The position numbers and the translations under genes are program-made. From assembly GCF_009870125.1 (NCBI RefSeq), contig NC_046681.1:24512001-24576000 (forward strand): a stretch of DNA of 64,000 nt, read 5' to 3'. The notes beneath the pieces are model-generated. The model had not been told where the DNA came from and did no database searches. It was given only the letters and a program-made list of their open reading frames with translations. Source of the stretch: Drosophila pseudoobscura (lineage: Eukaryota > Arthropoda > Insecta > Diptera > Drosophilidae). Position 1 is the stretch's first letter; each line of letters begins with the position of its first letter. This document shows, piece after piece, positions 13,849 through 25,000 of this stretch.

Positions 13849-15472
13849 TCGAATCTAGCTCTAACACCCAATCTCGAGACACACTCGCATCTATCGTAGA
13901 TAGCCAAAAGTAGTCCAAGTGCAAGTCAAAGGCGACGGTCGACATCCACTGATTCAGTAACTAATTTGCGAGCGCACTGGGTCCTTTCCTATAGGCCAAC
14001 TACTGGCCCAGGGCCCAGTGCCGCTGCCCAAACAGTCAGCCATCCGCAGTTCCTTCCTTCTTCTAGCACACCAAAAAGCGTTCAATCAGTTTCCATTTCA
14101 AATCTATTCACTTATGGGATCATTGTTCGACAAAAGGAATGATCTTTAGAAGGTTTCAAGAAACAGAAACAGAGGATAATAATGGAATGGTTTCAATCAG
14201 TTTAAATCACCTTGTAGTCACCCATTTGCCATTCTAATTCGGAATCACTCGAAGGAAGGAAAAACCGCAGAAGGATGATGAGCTTTAGATGGACTGTAGA
14301 TTCCAGAGAAGCCTCTTAGCCGACAGTGGAGGATCGATCGATCGCTTTTGGGTTAGGATACTTACAACAATTATTACGTTCCTATATTCAATATAGTACT
14401 ATATATATATGAAAAATGCAGACAACTAAAGCTCTGATATGTTTGCCCTTGAATAAACCACTTTGAATTGATTTACAGGGCCAGATTGTGTAGAATAAAA
14501 CGCCAGTAAACTCCAGTAAAATATGTGCAGTATTATGATTAAAACCAATACCAAAAAAAACCCCAATTAAAGAACACACACAACCAGAAATATAATAATA
14601 TTAATTGATAGAATTACATAAGCAGACATATTAAGACGTATTAAGCCATAGAGAGGTTGGAGAAACTATGTAGATAATGAGCTAAAACCAAGCAAACCAC
14701 AAAATTATATATACGATATATGAAAAACGATGAAGTAGTTATTATGAATATTGATACTGAAACAAAATAGAATGTGCCTGCATAATATATTTTTAGCCAA
14801 ACAAAAACAAACAACAAAAAAACGAAGGAAATAAGAAAAACTAAACGTAAAGGATTTGTATTAGAGAAAAGTTCAAAATTGATGGATGATTTGTTTGGAT
14901 ATCTTTTGTGTTTGATTTTGATTTTGATTTGATTCCATTCGATTGGCGGCCGGCTTTAAGTACTAAATACAGAAGAGCAGATGGAAAACATACGTAAAAA
15001 GGTTCCTATAATGTTAATCAAAAGAAAAAACCAAAAAAAAACCAAAAACCGAAACTTGAGCAAAACTAGCCCAAGAAATCGATCAACTTTGAGGCTCGAT
15101 TAAACATATAAATTCCATTTCGAAGCGGACAATTTTACAATTGTAGTTTATAAAGCATATAGAAAAAAGAAGAGAAAACCACACAGATCCGATCCGATCG
15201 GATCGGATGGTATGTGATTCGTATGCCATTTTAGTTTGCAAATTATTTGAGAGTGTGGATGATGAAATGTATCTGGTACGAGTATCTGCCACATGTGTGG
15301 GTGTGTGGAGGCGGCCGACTATGAGAAGATGTGTTTTCGGAGATGGCAAATATATTTTGGTGAACAATAAAGAGCAAACGAAGACGAGCCGACTTTTCAT
15401 TGAACTCTAAGTGAAGCCCTTAGCGAGTGAATCGAATCATCTAATATTCATCATCTATTTTCTTCTCTGCAG
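13849..15472 (+). other. AT-rich intron between alternative abrupt 3' modules
   Basis: No supported coding sequence. It ends with a pyrimidine tract and CTGCAG acceptor at 15472. A further AATAAA lies near 15367. If the long isoform skips module A, this stretch is spliced out as part of one large intron. Confidence 0.6.
15187..15208. repeat. 22-bp perfect palindrome
   Basis: Built from GATC/CGAT words and symmetrical about 15197/15198. It lies about 265 bp upstream of the abrupt module B acceptor, so it is intronic. Function unknown. Confidence 0.85.
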
Positions 15473-16697
15473 TGTCCCGAAGATCCCTGGAGATGCGCGT
15501 CCGTGCCACCGATCCCCGTCCCTGCCCGAAATGCGGCAAGATCTACCGCTCGGCCCACACCCTGCGCACCCATCTGGAGGACAAGCACACCGTCTGCCCC
15601 GGCTACCGGTGCGTCCTGTGCGGCACTGTCGCCAAGTCACGCAACTCGCTGCACTCGCACATGTCGCGCCAGCATCGGGGCATCTCCACCAAGGACCTGC
15701 CCGTGCTGCCGATGCCCAGCCCCTTCGATCCGGACCTCGCCTCGCGGCTCCTGGCCAAGGCTGGGGTCAAGATATCGCCCGCTGAGCTGCGCGCCCGAGC
15801 CTCGCCCACCGGCGGCAGTGGCAGCAGCGGCGGCGGTGGTGGCGGCGGAGGAGGCGGCGGTGGCAGTGGCGGGGCCAAGCTGGATCTGAGCAACGCCAGC
15901 GGCGGACCACTGGACGATGGCGAGGACTCCGACGAGGACCCCGAGGACCTGACCGTGGGCAACGGCCTGTACGGCATGGGTGGCAGCAACAGCGACCTCA
16001 GTCGCTACCACGAGAGTCTCCTGAGCAACTTTGGGCACGCCAACACCACTATCTCGCGGATGCGAAACGAGGCTGCCGCGGCAGCGGCCACAGCGGCTGC
16101 TTTGGGCCAGCCCAAAGATCTGGGCGTGCAGATCCCCACCAGCAATGCTGCGGGCCAGTCCCTGCTGGACACCTACCTGCAGTTCATCACGGAGAACACG
16201 TTCGGTGAGTGTTGGAGCAGAGCTCTTGCCATCAGGCGACTCTTTTCTAACTAGAATCTTCTTTTTTCGGCATTCCAGGCATGGGCATGTCCCAGGAACA
16301 GGCTGCAGCAGCGGCTCTGCGGGCCAAGATGGCGCAACTGAATGCCATGGGTCACAGTCTGGAGAACCTGCCGCCTGGCCTGCTGCCCGGACAGTTCGAT
16401 CTGAGCAAGCTGGCCGCCGGTAACCCCGCCTTTGGCCAGAGCGGACCGGGTCTGTCGATAGAACCGATTCTGCGCCACGACCAGGATCCAGCCCAGGGCC
16501 CACTGGCGCTGAACTCTGGCGGCCGGATGCACGGGCATGACTTGGACGATGCGGACAATGATGGGGAGATGCGGAGAGAGGGCTCAGAGCCCATGGATCT
16601 GGGCCTGGACAACAATCAGTCGGGCAGCAACAACGAGGTGGCCAACTCGGATGTTGAGGAGAACTACTCCGAGGACGAGGGCGTGCACAACACATAA
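15473..16697 (+). CDS. ab: abrupt, canonical zinc-finger module and C-terminus (2 exons)
   Basis: Exons 15473-16204 and 16279-16697, separated by a 74-nt GT-AG intron, encode the C-terminal 383 or so residues of Abrupt. This is a BTB-C2H2 transcription factor acting in dendrite, neuromuscular and epithelial patterning. Two C2H2 fingers open the module: C-x2-C in CPKCGKIYR closing at HLEDKH, and C-x2-C in CVLCGTVAK closing at HMSRQH. A Gly-rich spacer (about 15813-15875), Ala-rich stretches, a conserved block around DTYLQFITENTFGMGMSQEQ and an acidic tail ending EDEGVHNT follow. I recognise this C-terminus as Abrupt from memory of the family. The acceptor is phase 1, the same as the alternative module at 12517, so both can use one upstream donor. 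The N-terminal BTB exon is outside the window. Confidence 0.92.
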
Positions 16698-18295
16698 GGG
16701 AGCAGCAGCAGGAGTGTCAGAGTGTCATTGCATCAACAGTTGTATACCGAATACCCATGGAACATATGTAACGAGTAGCCTTATCCACATGTATACCAGT
16801 TTATGTGTACAATACGATACAAATACGATACAATACGATAGAGATACGGACCTAGGACTAGGAAAAATCATATTTGTGCCGCTGCCAGAGCTGGCCTAGT
16901 AGAATTCAATGTTGTGCTTTTAAACTACCTATACATATATACTATATAATGTATGTATAAATATACACATGTACCTGTTGTGTATACAATTGATGAAGGG
17001 GATGGATATCCCCGAAACGAGCCCTGACAGGAGAAAGCTAAACCCCTAGAGTACCCTTTTAGTCGTAAGATAGATTTCACATTGAAAGCGAAGAACCAGC
17101 CTGTAAATACATACAAAAACACCTATGCCCCCATCCCTCAGAACCGATCCGTCGCATTTAAAGTATGTTAGTATCCGACAGAGGAACTCAAATGTTTATT
17201 CAGATGTGCCATGCATGCCACAGCTAGAATCCGAGTATGCCTACCTATGATATAAGCATACGATAATAGCCTTCCAAGTTCCAAGTCTAGCCTAGCCACT
17301 CCATTGATTCACAGTGCTTACCATATCTCAGGAACACTATCTCGCGGACAAAGCCAGCATCAACCGAACTACCTCAGCAGACCTCAGCAGACGAATGAGT
17401 TTTGTGTGCTGTGTGCGTGTAATCCTCGAAATACCTTAGACTTCCATGAGTTGTGACTGGTCCTGTCCTCGTCCTGTCTATATCCGTACTCTTTATACAA
17501 TATATAGAAAACTCCAGGGCCCCAGGAAACTTGCCAATATTGAACAGAATAGGTTAAGGATCTGCAATGGATCAGAATATATACATAAATACGTGACAAA
17601 GTGAATGTTAATTTATATACAACTACTTATACGGTATACAGTGCACATTTAGCATAGAGACACACACACACACACAGAAACCCTGTACTGTACTTACCCA
17701 GACAATGGTTAGGATTTGTCAGAGAATTGAATACCTCAGCCTCAGCATACTCAGCACTCGATCAGACCACACACCACACCGAACAGGGGTGAACCAGTAT
17801 CTCCGCCGTTTGAAGAGAGAGTCATACGATACTTAAGGAATACTAGAAATTAGTTAGTTTATGTGGAAGCACTGCAAGCAAGAGACATACCCGTAGATAG
17901 ATGTAAGTACTACTCGTAAGTAGTGCCCGTTGCCGTTGCCGTGGCCGTGGCTGCGTTTCCTGTATGTATTTAGTTCGAATATGCCTCAGTTATATCCTAG
18001 GTTTATGGTTAGTTTCAATCGAAGATGAGCACAGACAGACTCTACAAGAGTCGCAACCACTTGCCTTATGACCAACATATGTGTTACTTTAGTAATTTTC
18101 TACCTCAATTAATTTAAATGTAATTTACTTGGATATTTATTTGTAAGTTCGCAATGGCCGTCGCATTTCATTTGAAGTAGCCCGTCTTATTTCAATCATT
18201 CAATTAAGAGTGGAGTACCCCCAACGTAGCCTAACGTAACGATACAACAACAGATTGGAGAATACCTAAAAAATATACCTATACAAAATGTTATG

Positions 18296-18301
18296 AATAA
18301 A
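18296..18301 (+). terminator. poly(A) signal, abrupt (proximal)
   Basis: AATAAA about 1.6 kb after the long-isoform stop; a second copy is at 18573-18578. No coding sequence lies between the stop and the signal. Confidence 0.6.
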
Positions 18302-18572
18302 GAAGAGCCCAAGTACATGCGAGTATGTTTAATTTCTTGATTTATCCCCTGATCGTTTTATGCTTTCGGTTCGTTAGACACTTCTCCTTTCTTGTCTCTC
18401 TCGACGCAGGGAGAGTGCAATAGATCGCATTTCCCTAGGCTTGAAATGCATTCAAGGCTAATGCAATTCGGTTAAGACGTTAGTTTAAAAGCAATTAGTT
18501 AAAAGTCGTTACATAAGCAATATAAGTAGACATCCATGTGCTTAGAAAGTTATAAATATTTATTGAAATTAC

Positions 18573-18578
18573 AATAAA
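18573..18578 (+). terminator. poly(A) signal, abrupt (distal)
   Basis: AATAAA about 1.9 kb after the stop. On the opposite strand a TTTATT at about 18559-18564 could serve the convergent kinesin gene, putting the two 3' ends within about 20 bp of each other. Confidence 0.5.
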
Positions 18579-19051
18579 GCCGCGTTATGAAGAACAATGT
18601 TTATGGTGTTTCTATCTGTTCTATCTGCACATTTGCTGGGGGTTCCTTTCTTCGATTCAGGTACATTTGATGCAAAGATCTTTTTTTTTTTTTAATAAAA
18701 GTAAGTAATTCCACAGGTCCACAATTGCCTGTTTCTTCATCAGCACAGAAGTACACAAATAATGAGGTATTGAAGAAGAATTCTTTTAGAATTCTTAAGT
18801 TATAAAGGACCGTATAGATTTAGATTAGTACAGAAATATGCAGTAGGCAGCGTAGCTGTGTATTCGATACATGTCCACCTTGCAACACTAAACTTAATGA
18901 CAAGTACATAAATACATTTAAAATACTCCGAAAAATATTGAAAGTTTTGACTTCTCACATGGAATAAATAATTGGAAATAAACGATTTGATCTTGGTACG
19001 GGCATAGAGAACTAAAGGTTATATACAACTAAACTATGATGTTATAGCGAC

Positions 19052-22000
19052 TTATTTGGCTGTAGAGGCTGCCTCGTAGTCAGCGATTTTAGCGCGCAGT
19101 TCAACCACCTCATCCTTGCGCATCTTGAGCACTCGTTTAGCGTACTCGTATTTCTCGTTCATGGCTGATATTTCCTTCTTGTGCGCCTCACATTGGGTCT
19201 GGAAAGATGCATAGTATGATGGATGATTTCTTGTTAATAATAAGCAAAGCAATGCGTACCTTAAGCGCATTGATTTGGCCTGCTGTAAGGGAGGTCAGGT
19301 TGGAGGTGTCGCAATTTTCGTTTTGCTTTAGTCTCTGTTCCAAATCTTGGATCGTAGAGTAGCGGAAGCGGCACAGTTTAAGTGCGTCTTGATACTTTAG
19401 GTTTGTCTTCTCCAGGACCTTCTCCAAGTCAGACTCTGTCTGTGTATCCACCGAGATCATCGCAGGGGTTATTCTGCATGCTTGGCCTTGGACTGATGCA
19501 GATGCCGCTGCAGTCATGTCATTGACCTTGATAGTGAGATCTTGATTCTTCAGCTTAAGACGCCTCAGTTCGGCACGTGCTTTTTCCTGTTCTTCCAATA
19601 GTCGTTTTTGTAGCTGGGCATTCTCGTCTTTCAGAGGATGGTTTTTGAGTTCAATGTTTAATGCTGTCACCTGGCTCTCCCGTATAAAAAGGTCTCGCTG
19701 GCAGTCCTGCAGCTTTTGGTTGAGCTCAACACAGTTGCAGTTATTGTCTGAGATTGTGAGAATTATTAATTCAGGTTCCATGATTTATGTTCTGAAAATA
19801 TCTCTGACTTACCCACGGGATCCGTCATGGTTCCCCAATCGCGCACGTTGTTCCAGTAAGACTGCCTGCGACGCTCATCGTGTACGCTTAGCCGTCGGTT
19901 CTTACGCCAGTCGGACTCAAAGCTTATCGATTTCTACACAATATTGAAGGCTTGGCATTAGATTCTACATTTAAATGGTTTTATCTCAAGCTTACTCTTG
20001 GTGCAGAGGGCGACGTGCTGGACGCATTGGACTCAAAGGACACATTGCTGGCGTTGGCTTTGAGTCCTTGAAGGGTAGTCAAGTCACCCTGTAGCTTCTC
20101 CACAATATCATTCAGAGTGCACACCTTTTCTTCTAGGTTGCGTTTGTCCTCCAAAAGACTCGACGCAGTAGCCTGTACGCGTTCCATTTCAGTGCGATAA
20201 TCAGTCTCATTGGTTTTCTGAAATACCCATCCATTAGATCATTTCAAGGAAATGAAAGTGTCATAATCGCTTACCATTGTTGTGCGAAGCGTTTCGCATT
20301 CTTTGGTCAGTGTCGCCACTGACTTGCGAGACTGCTCATCTTTCTGGTGCATTTCCAAACATTTTTGTTTGGCTACTTCGAGAGCCAATTTCTGCTGAGA
20401 TAAGGAATTCTGTAAGGCGTCCCATGCTGCATCCTTTTCCTTGACTTGAGCTACTGACTGACGAGCCTCCTCCACTTCCTGCCGCATTTCCAAGCATTTC
20501 TTATTGGTTTCAGCGAGAGTTTGTTCTTGCTGGGCTGCACTAATACGCAAAGAATCACGTTCCGCTTCAATGGTATCCTGGAAAAACACATATCGGTCAA
20601 CAAAAGTGGAAAGAAGATTCAAATTTATTTTTTACCATGGCCGTTTGCAGCTTTTGACATTCTTTGGTCAGTGCCGCCACGGACTGGCGAGCCTCCTCCA
20701 ACTCCTGCCGCATTTCCAAGCATTTGCCATTGGCTTCTTGGAGAGCCTGTGTCTGCTGAGACAAGGAACCCTGGAAGGTCTGACAGAGTGCATCTTTTTC
20801 CTTGAGTTGAGCAACTAACTGGAGACTCTCCTTAATTTCCTGTTGCAGTTCAAGGCATTTCTTATCGGTCTCTGCAAGGATTTGTTCTTGCTGGGCCGCA
20901 GAATTGCGCAAGGAATCGCGTTCCGTCTCAGTTGTTTTCTGGAAAGACACACATCGATGAGAATAAGTAATGAAGATTGAGAGGCGTGTATTTTTCGCAT
21001 ACCAGTGCCGTTTGCAGACTTTCACACTCTTTGGTCAGTGCCGCCACGGACTGGCGAGCCTCCTCCAATTCCTGCCGCATTTCCAAGCATTTGCCATTGG
21101 CTTCTTCGAGAGCCTGTGTCTGCTGAGACAAGGAGCCCTGGAAGGTCTGACAGAGTGCATCTTTTTCCTTGAGTTGAGCAACTAACTGGAGACTCTCCTT
21201 AATTTCCTGTTGCAGTTCGAGGCATTTCTTATCGGTTTCTGCAATGATTTGTTCTTGCTGTGCCGCAGCATTGCGCAAGGAATCGCGTTCCGCTTCAATG
21301 GTTTTCTGGAAAGACACACATCGATGAGAGTAAGTGAAGAAGATTGAGATGCGTGTATTTTTCGCTTACCAGTGCCGTTTGCAGACTTTCACACTCTTTG
21401 GTCAGCGCCGCCACGGACTGGCGAGCCTCCTCCAATTCCTGCCGCATTTCCAAGCATTTCTTATTGGTTTCAGCGAGAGTTTGTTCTTGCTGGGCTGCAC
21501 TAATACGCAAAGAATCACGTTCCGCTTCAATGGTATCCTGGAAAAACACATATCGGTCAACAAAAGTGGAAAGAAGATTCAAATTTATTTTTTACCATGG
21601 CCGTTTGCAGCTTTTGACATTCTTTGGTCAGTGCCGCCACGGACTGGCGAGCCTCCTCCAACTCCTGCCGCATTTCCAAGCATTTGCCATTGGCTTCTTG
21701 GAGAGCCTGTGTCTGCTGAGACAAGGAACCCTGGAAGGTCTGACTGAGTGCATCTTTTTCCTTGAGTTGAGCAACTAACTGGAGACTCTCCTTAATTTCC
21801 TGTTGCAGTTCAAGGCATTTCTTATCGGTCTCTGCAAGGATTTGTTCTTGCTGGGCCGCAGAATTGCGCAAGGAATCGCGTTCCGTCTCAGTTGTTTTCT
21901 GGAAAGACACACATCGATGAGAATAAGTAATGAAGATTGAGAGGCGTGTATTTTTCTCTTACCAGTGCCGTTTGCAGACTTTCACACTCTTTGGTTAGTT

Positions 22001-25000
22001 CAGCAACTGACTGGCGAGCCTCTTCAGCTTCCTGCCGCATTTCCACACACTTTTTATTGGCTTCTTCGAGAGCCTGTGTCTGCTGAGACAAGGAATCCTG
22101 AAGGGTCTCACAAACTGCTTCCTTTTCCTGGAGTTGAGCTACTAACTGGCGACTTTTCTGACGAAGTTCGAGGCATTGCTTATCGGATTCTGCAAGAACT
22201 TGTTCTTGCTGGGCCAAAGCGGCATTCTGAAAAAACATTGATCAGAAAAGGTAAGGATAATGGGGATATATTCATCGCTTACTAGAGATGATCGCAGGGT
22301 TTCGCATTCATTTTTTAGTTCCTCCACGGACATGCGGGCCTCCTTCACTTCCTGCCGCATTTCCAAGCATTTGACATTGGCTTCTTCGAGAGCCATATTC
22401 TGCCGAGACAACGAATCCTGGAAGGCCTCACATGCTGCATCCTTTTCCTTTAGTTGACCCACCAGCTGGTCATTGGATTCCTCCAGTTTCGAGTAGGCAT
22501 CGCGCAGAGAACAACACATTTGTTGCTCCTCTTCCAGCATACTTTGGAGGTTTCTGGCATTTTTCATTGCCACTTCTAGGTCTTGACTGCACGACTCCAG
22601 CTTCGTTTTGCTCTCTTGCAGGGACTCCAGCTTCAGCTGCAGCTCGTTCTTTGAACTCTTCAGCACTGCCACCTCCTGTTGGAAATATGCTGCCTGACTA
22701 GAAATCTTGGTCTCCATTAGCTGCATCTGAAGCTTCAGAAGAGACTCCTGTGCGGTCGCAGAGTCCATCACTTCGAAGGCGCTTATCAGTTCCGATCGAA
22801 GTGTTTCGATTTCAACGGTTCGATCGCTTTGCTCTTTCTGGGAACTGTTGATCTCGCACTGTAGGTTCTCTACTTGTTCTCTTAGCGTAATGTTAACCCC
22901 AGTGGCCTCGGACAAGCACTCTTGCAACCTCTGATGCTGAGAGAGTAGGTCTTCAAAGCTGAGAGCCTTCTTTTGGGCCCTCTGTAGCTCTTCATTAAGA
23001 TCACTGTTCTTCGAGCTGAAAGTCTCAAGTTTGTCGAGTAGTTCAGCCTTCTCGAAGGCTGTCTGCTTGCTCAGGGTTTCCAGTTCTCGCTCCATTAGTT
23101 GAATCTTCTCCAAAGTGCTCGCATGCTGCGATTCCGCCTCTTTGATCTCGGAGTGCAGAGCCATCTTCTCCTCCTTCAGCTTATCCAGGTCAGCTTGGAT
23201 TTTAGAAATCTGCTGTTCGTAGTCCAAAATATGCTCCTCGCATCTGTCTTTAAGCTCTTGATTCCTCTGCTTTTCGACGGCTATCAGCTCATCCAGCTGT
23301 ACGGATGAGCTGCGGTCGTGGGCGTTCATCTGCGATTGTAGTTCCTCCACCAATTCCTGGCTCTTCGCGCAAAGCGACTCAAGTTCGAGCTTCTCCTGCC
23401 TCAGCTGATCTAAGACCAAATTATGCTCTATCCTGATGTCCTCCAGCTCTGCCTGGTGTTGAGCAGCAGCCTTGGCTTGGTCTGCCACGAGACTGGCCAC
23501 GTTCTGTTCGTAGCGTTCCTTGCCCTCCTCCCACTCCGCGTTGTATTTGCGGAAGTTGGCGCGATATTCGTTCTCGCTCTGCTCTATTTTATCGAGATAT
23601 TCCAGCTTAAGGGCGTTCAGTTCATCTATCTTCGTTTGTTCAATGGCCTCTATCGAATCCCTGGCAGTCTTTAGGTCTTCTTCAAGAGTCTCGATGCGAT
23701 CTCCGGCACTCTTCAGATCTTCTTCAACAGTCTTGGTGTGATCTCCGGCACTCTTCAGATCTTCTTGAAGAGTCTCGATGCGATCTCTGGCACTCTTTAG
23801 GTCTTCTTGAAGAGTCTCGATGCGATCTCTGGCACTCTTTAGGTCTTCTTCAACAGTCTGGATGTCTCCATTGTTCTGCAGCAAACGCTCTTGCATCTCC
23901 GACAGGGACTCTTCAGCCTTGGTGCTGCGCTCGACGAGCTTCGCATTGGTTTCCTGTAGCTGGTCGATGCGTTGAACGTCGTCTGCCAACTTCTCTGCTT
24001 GCCTTTCCAGGAGCTGCTGCTTCTGGCTGGCATTCGATTGGAGCTCCACCTGCTTTACCTCCATGGACATGCAGCGCTCATTCAGCTCGTCGATTTCCGT
24101 ACGCAGCTGATCGATATGGTTGTCCTTTTGCTGCAACTGCAACAGTTGTATCTCCACTCGGCCTTGGAGCTCGGCGACTTTGTCCTTCAGCTCGGAAAGG
24201 GATGTCTTGAGGGCAGCTATCTCGGATGCCTCCTGGTCTGGCAGCAACAAGGGGGATGTGCTGCCGGGCAGGGTATCGTCGCCATGGGATAACATGAGAC
24301 TCTCGCTCAGTGTGTTCTCCTTCACCTTCTCCTGCAGCTCCTCACAGACGATGGTTATCTCGGCATTCTGCTTCTCTAGGGACTCGATCTGTCGCTGGTA
24401 GGACTCAACCTTGTTGACGATCACCGACTTCTCCAGGAGAGCCGACTCCAGGTCGGTCATCTGTTCGCGCATCTCGTTAATAGTTCCCTCCGTGACATCG
24501 ATCAGCATATTCTTCTCCGCAATCTCCATCTCCAGCCGAGCAATGTGGTCGAGCAGACGTCTCTTCTCCACCTCTTCTTCCCCTGGCGCTGACTCTTGGG
24601 TGAGTCTGATAATCTGGAACCTGTGCTGTCGCAGCACGCCCTTCAGGCACACCTCATCGGCTGTATTATCATCGAGCGGGTGAGAGACGGTGTGTATGTC
24701 TGTAGCTGACTCGAGGCAAAGCTTCAGGCCGGGCACATTCTGCTCATGAATCTTAGTGGCCCTGAAGAGGCGACTGCTGCCCGAGCGATGCTGCAGCTCT
24801 ATCTCGTGCAGCGAATCTGACAGCCGAGCAAACTTCTCCAAAAATCCGCTGTCTGCGTCGGAATCAAGATCACTGCACTCGGTGCCAACGCCTGAGCTCT
24901 TCATGGACTCGATGTCGCAGCTGGGCATCGACTTCTGCAGCTTTAGTTCCTCACGCAGAGCGCTGACCTCGTTCTGCAGGACATCGCATTCCTCCACACT

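Larger units (their letters stand above)
16698..18578 (+). other. ab: abrupt long 3' UTR
   Basis: Non-coding AT-rich sequence after the abrupt stop, with two AATAAA signals (18296-18301 and 18573-18578), implying a 3' UTR of about 1.6-1.9 kb. The opposing kinesin gene ends at 19052, so the two 3' ends converge and may overlap. Confidence 0.7.

Noticed and set aside
15637-16695. 352-codon antisense frame over abrupt module B
   Set aside because: Complement of recognised Abrupt coding sequence; crosses a genuine intron without notice.
20275-22226. Regularly spaced repeats resembling an array such as CRISPR
   Set aside because: Units are 303-nt coding exons with introns in a eukaryotic kinesin, not short repeats with unique spacers.
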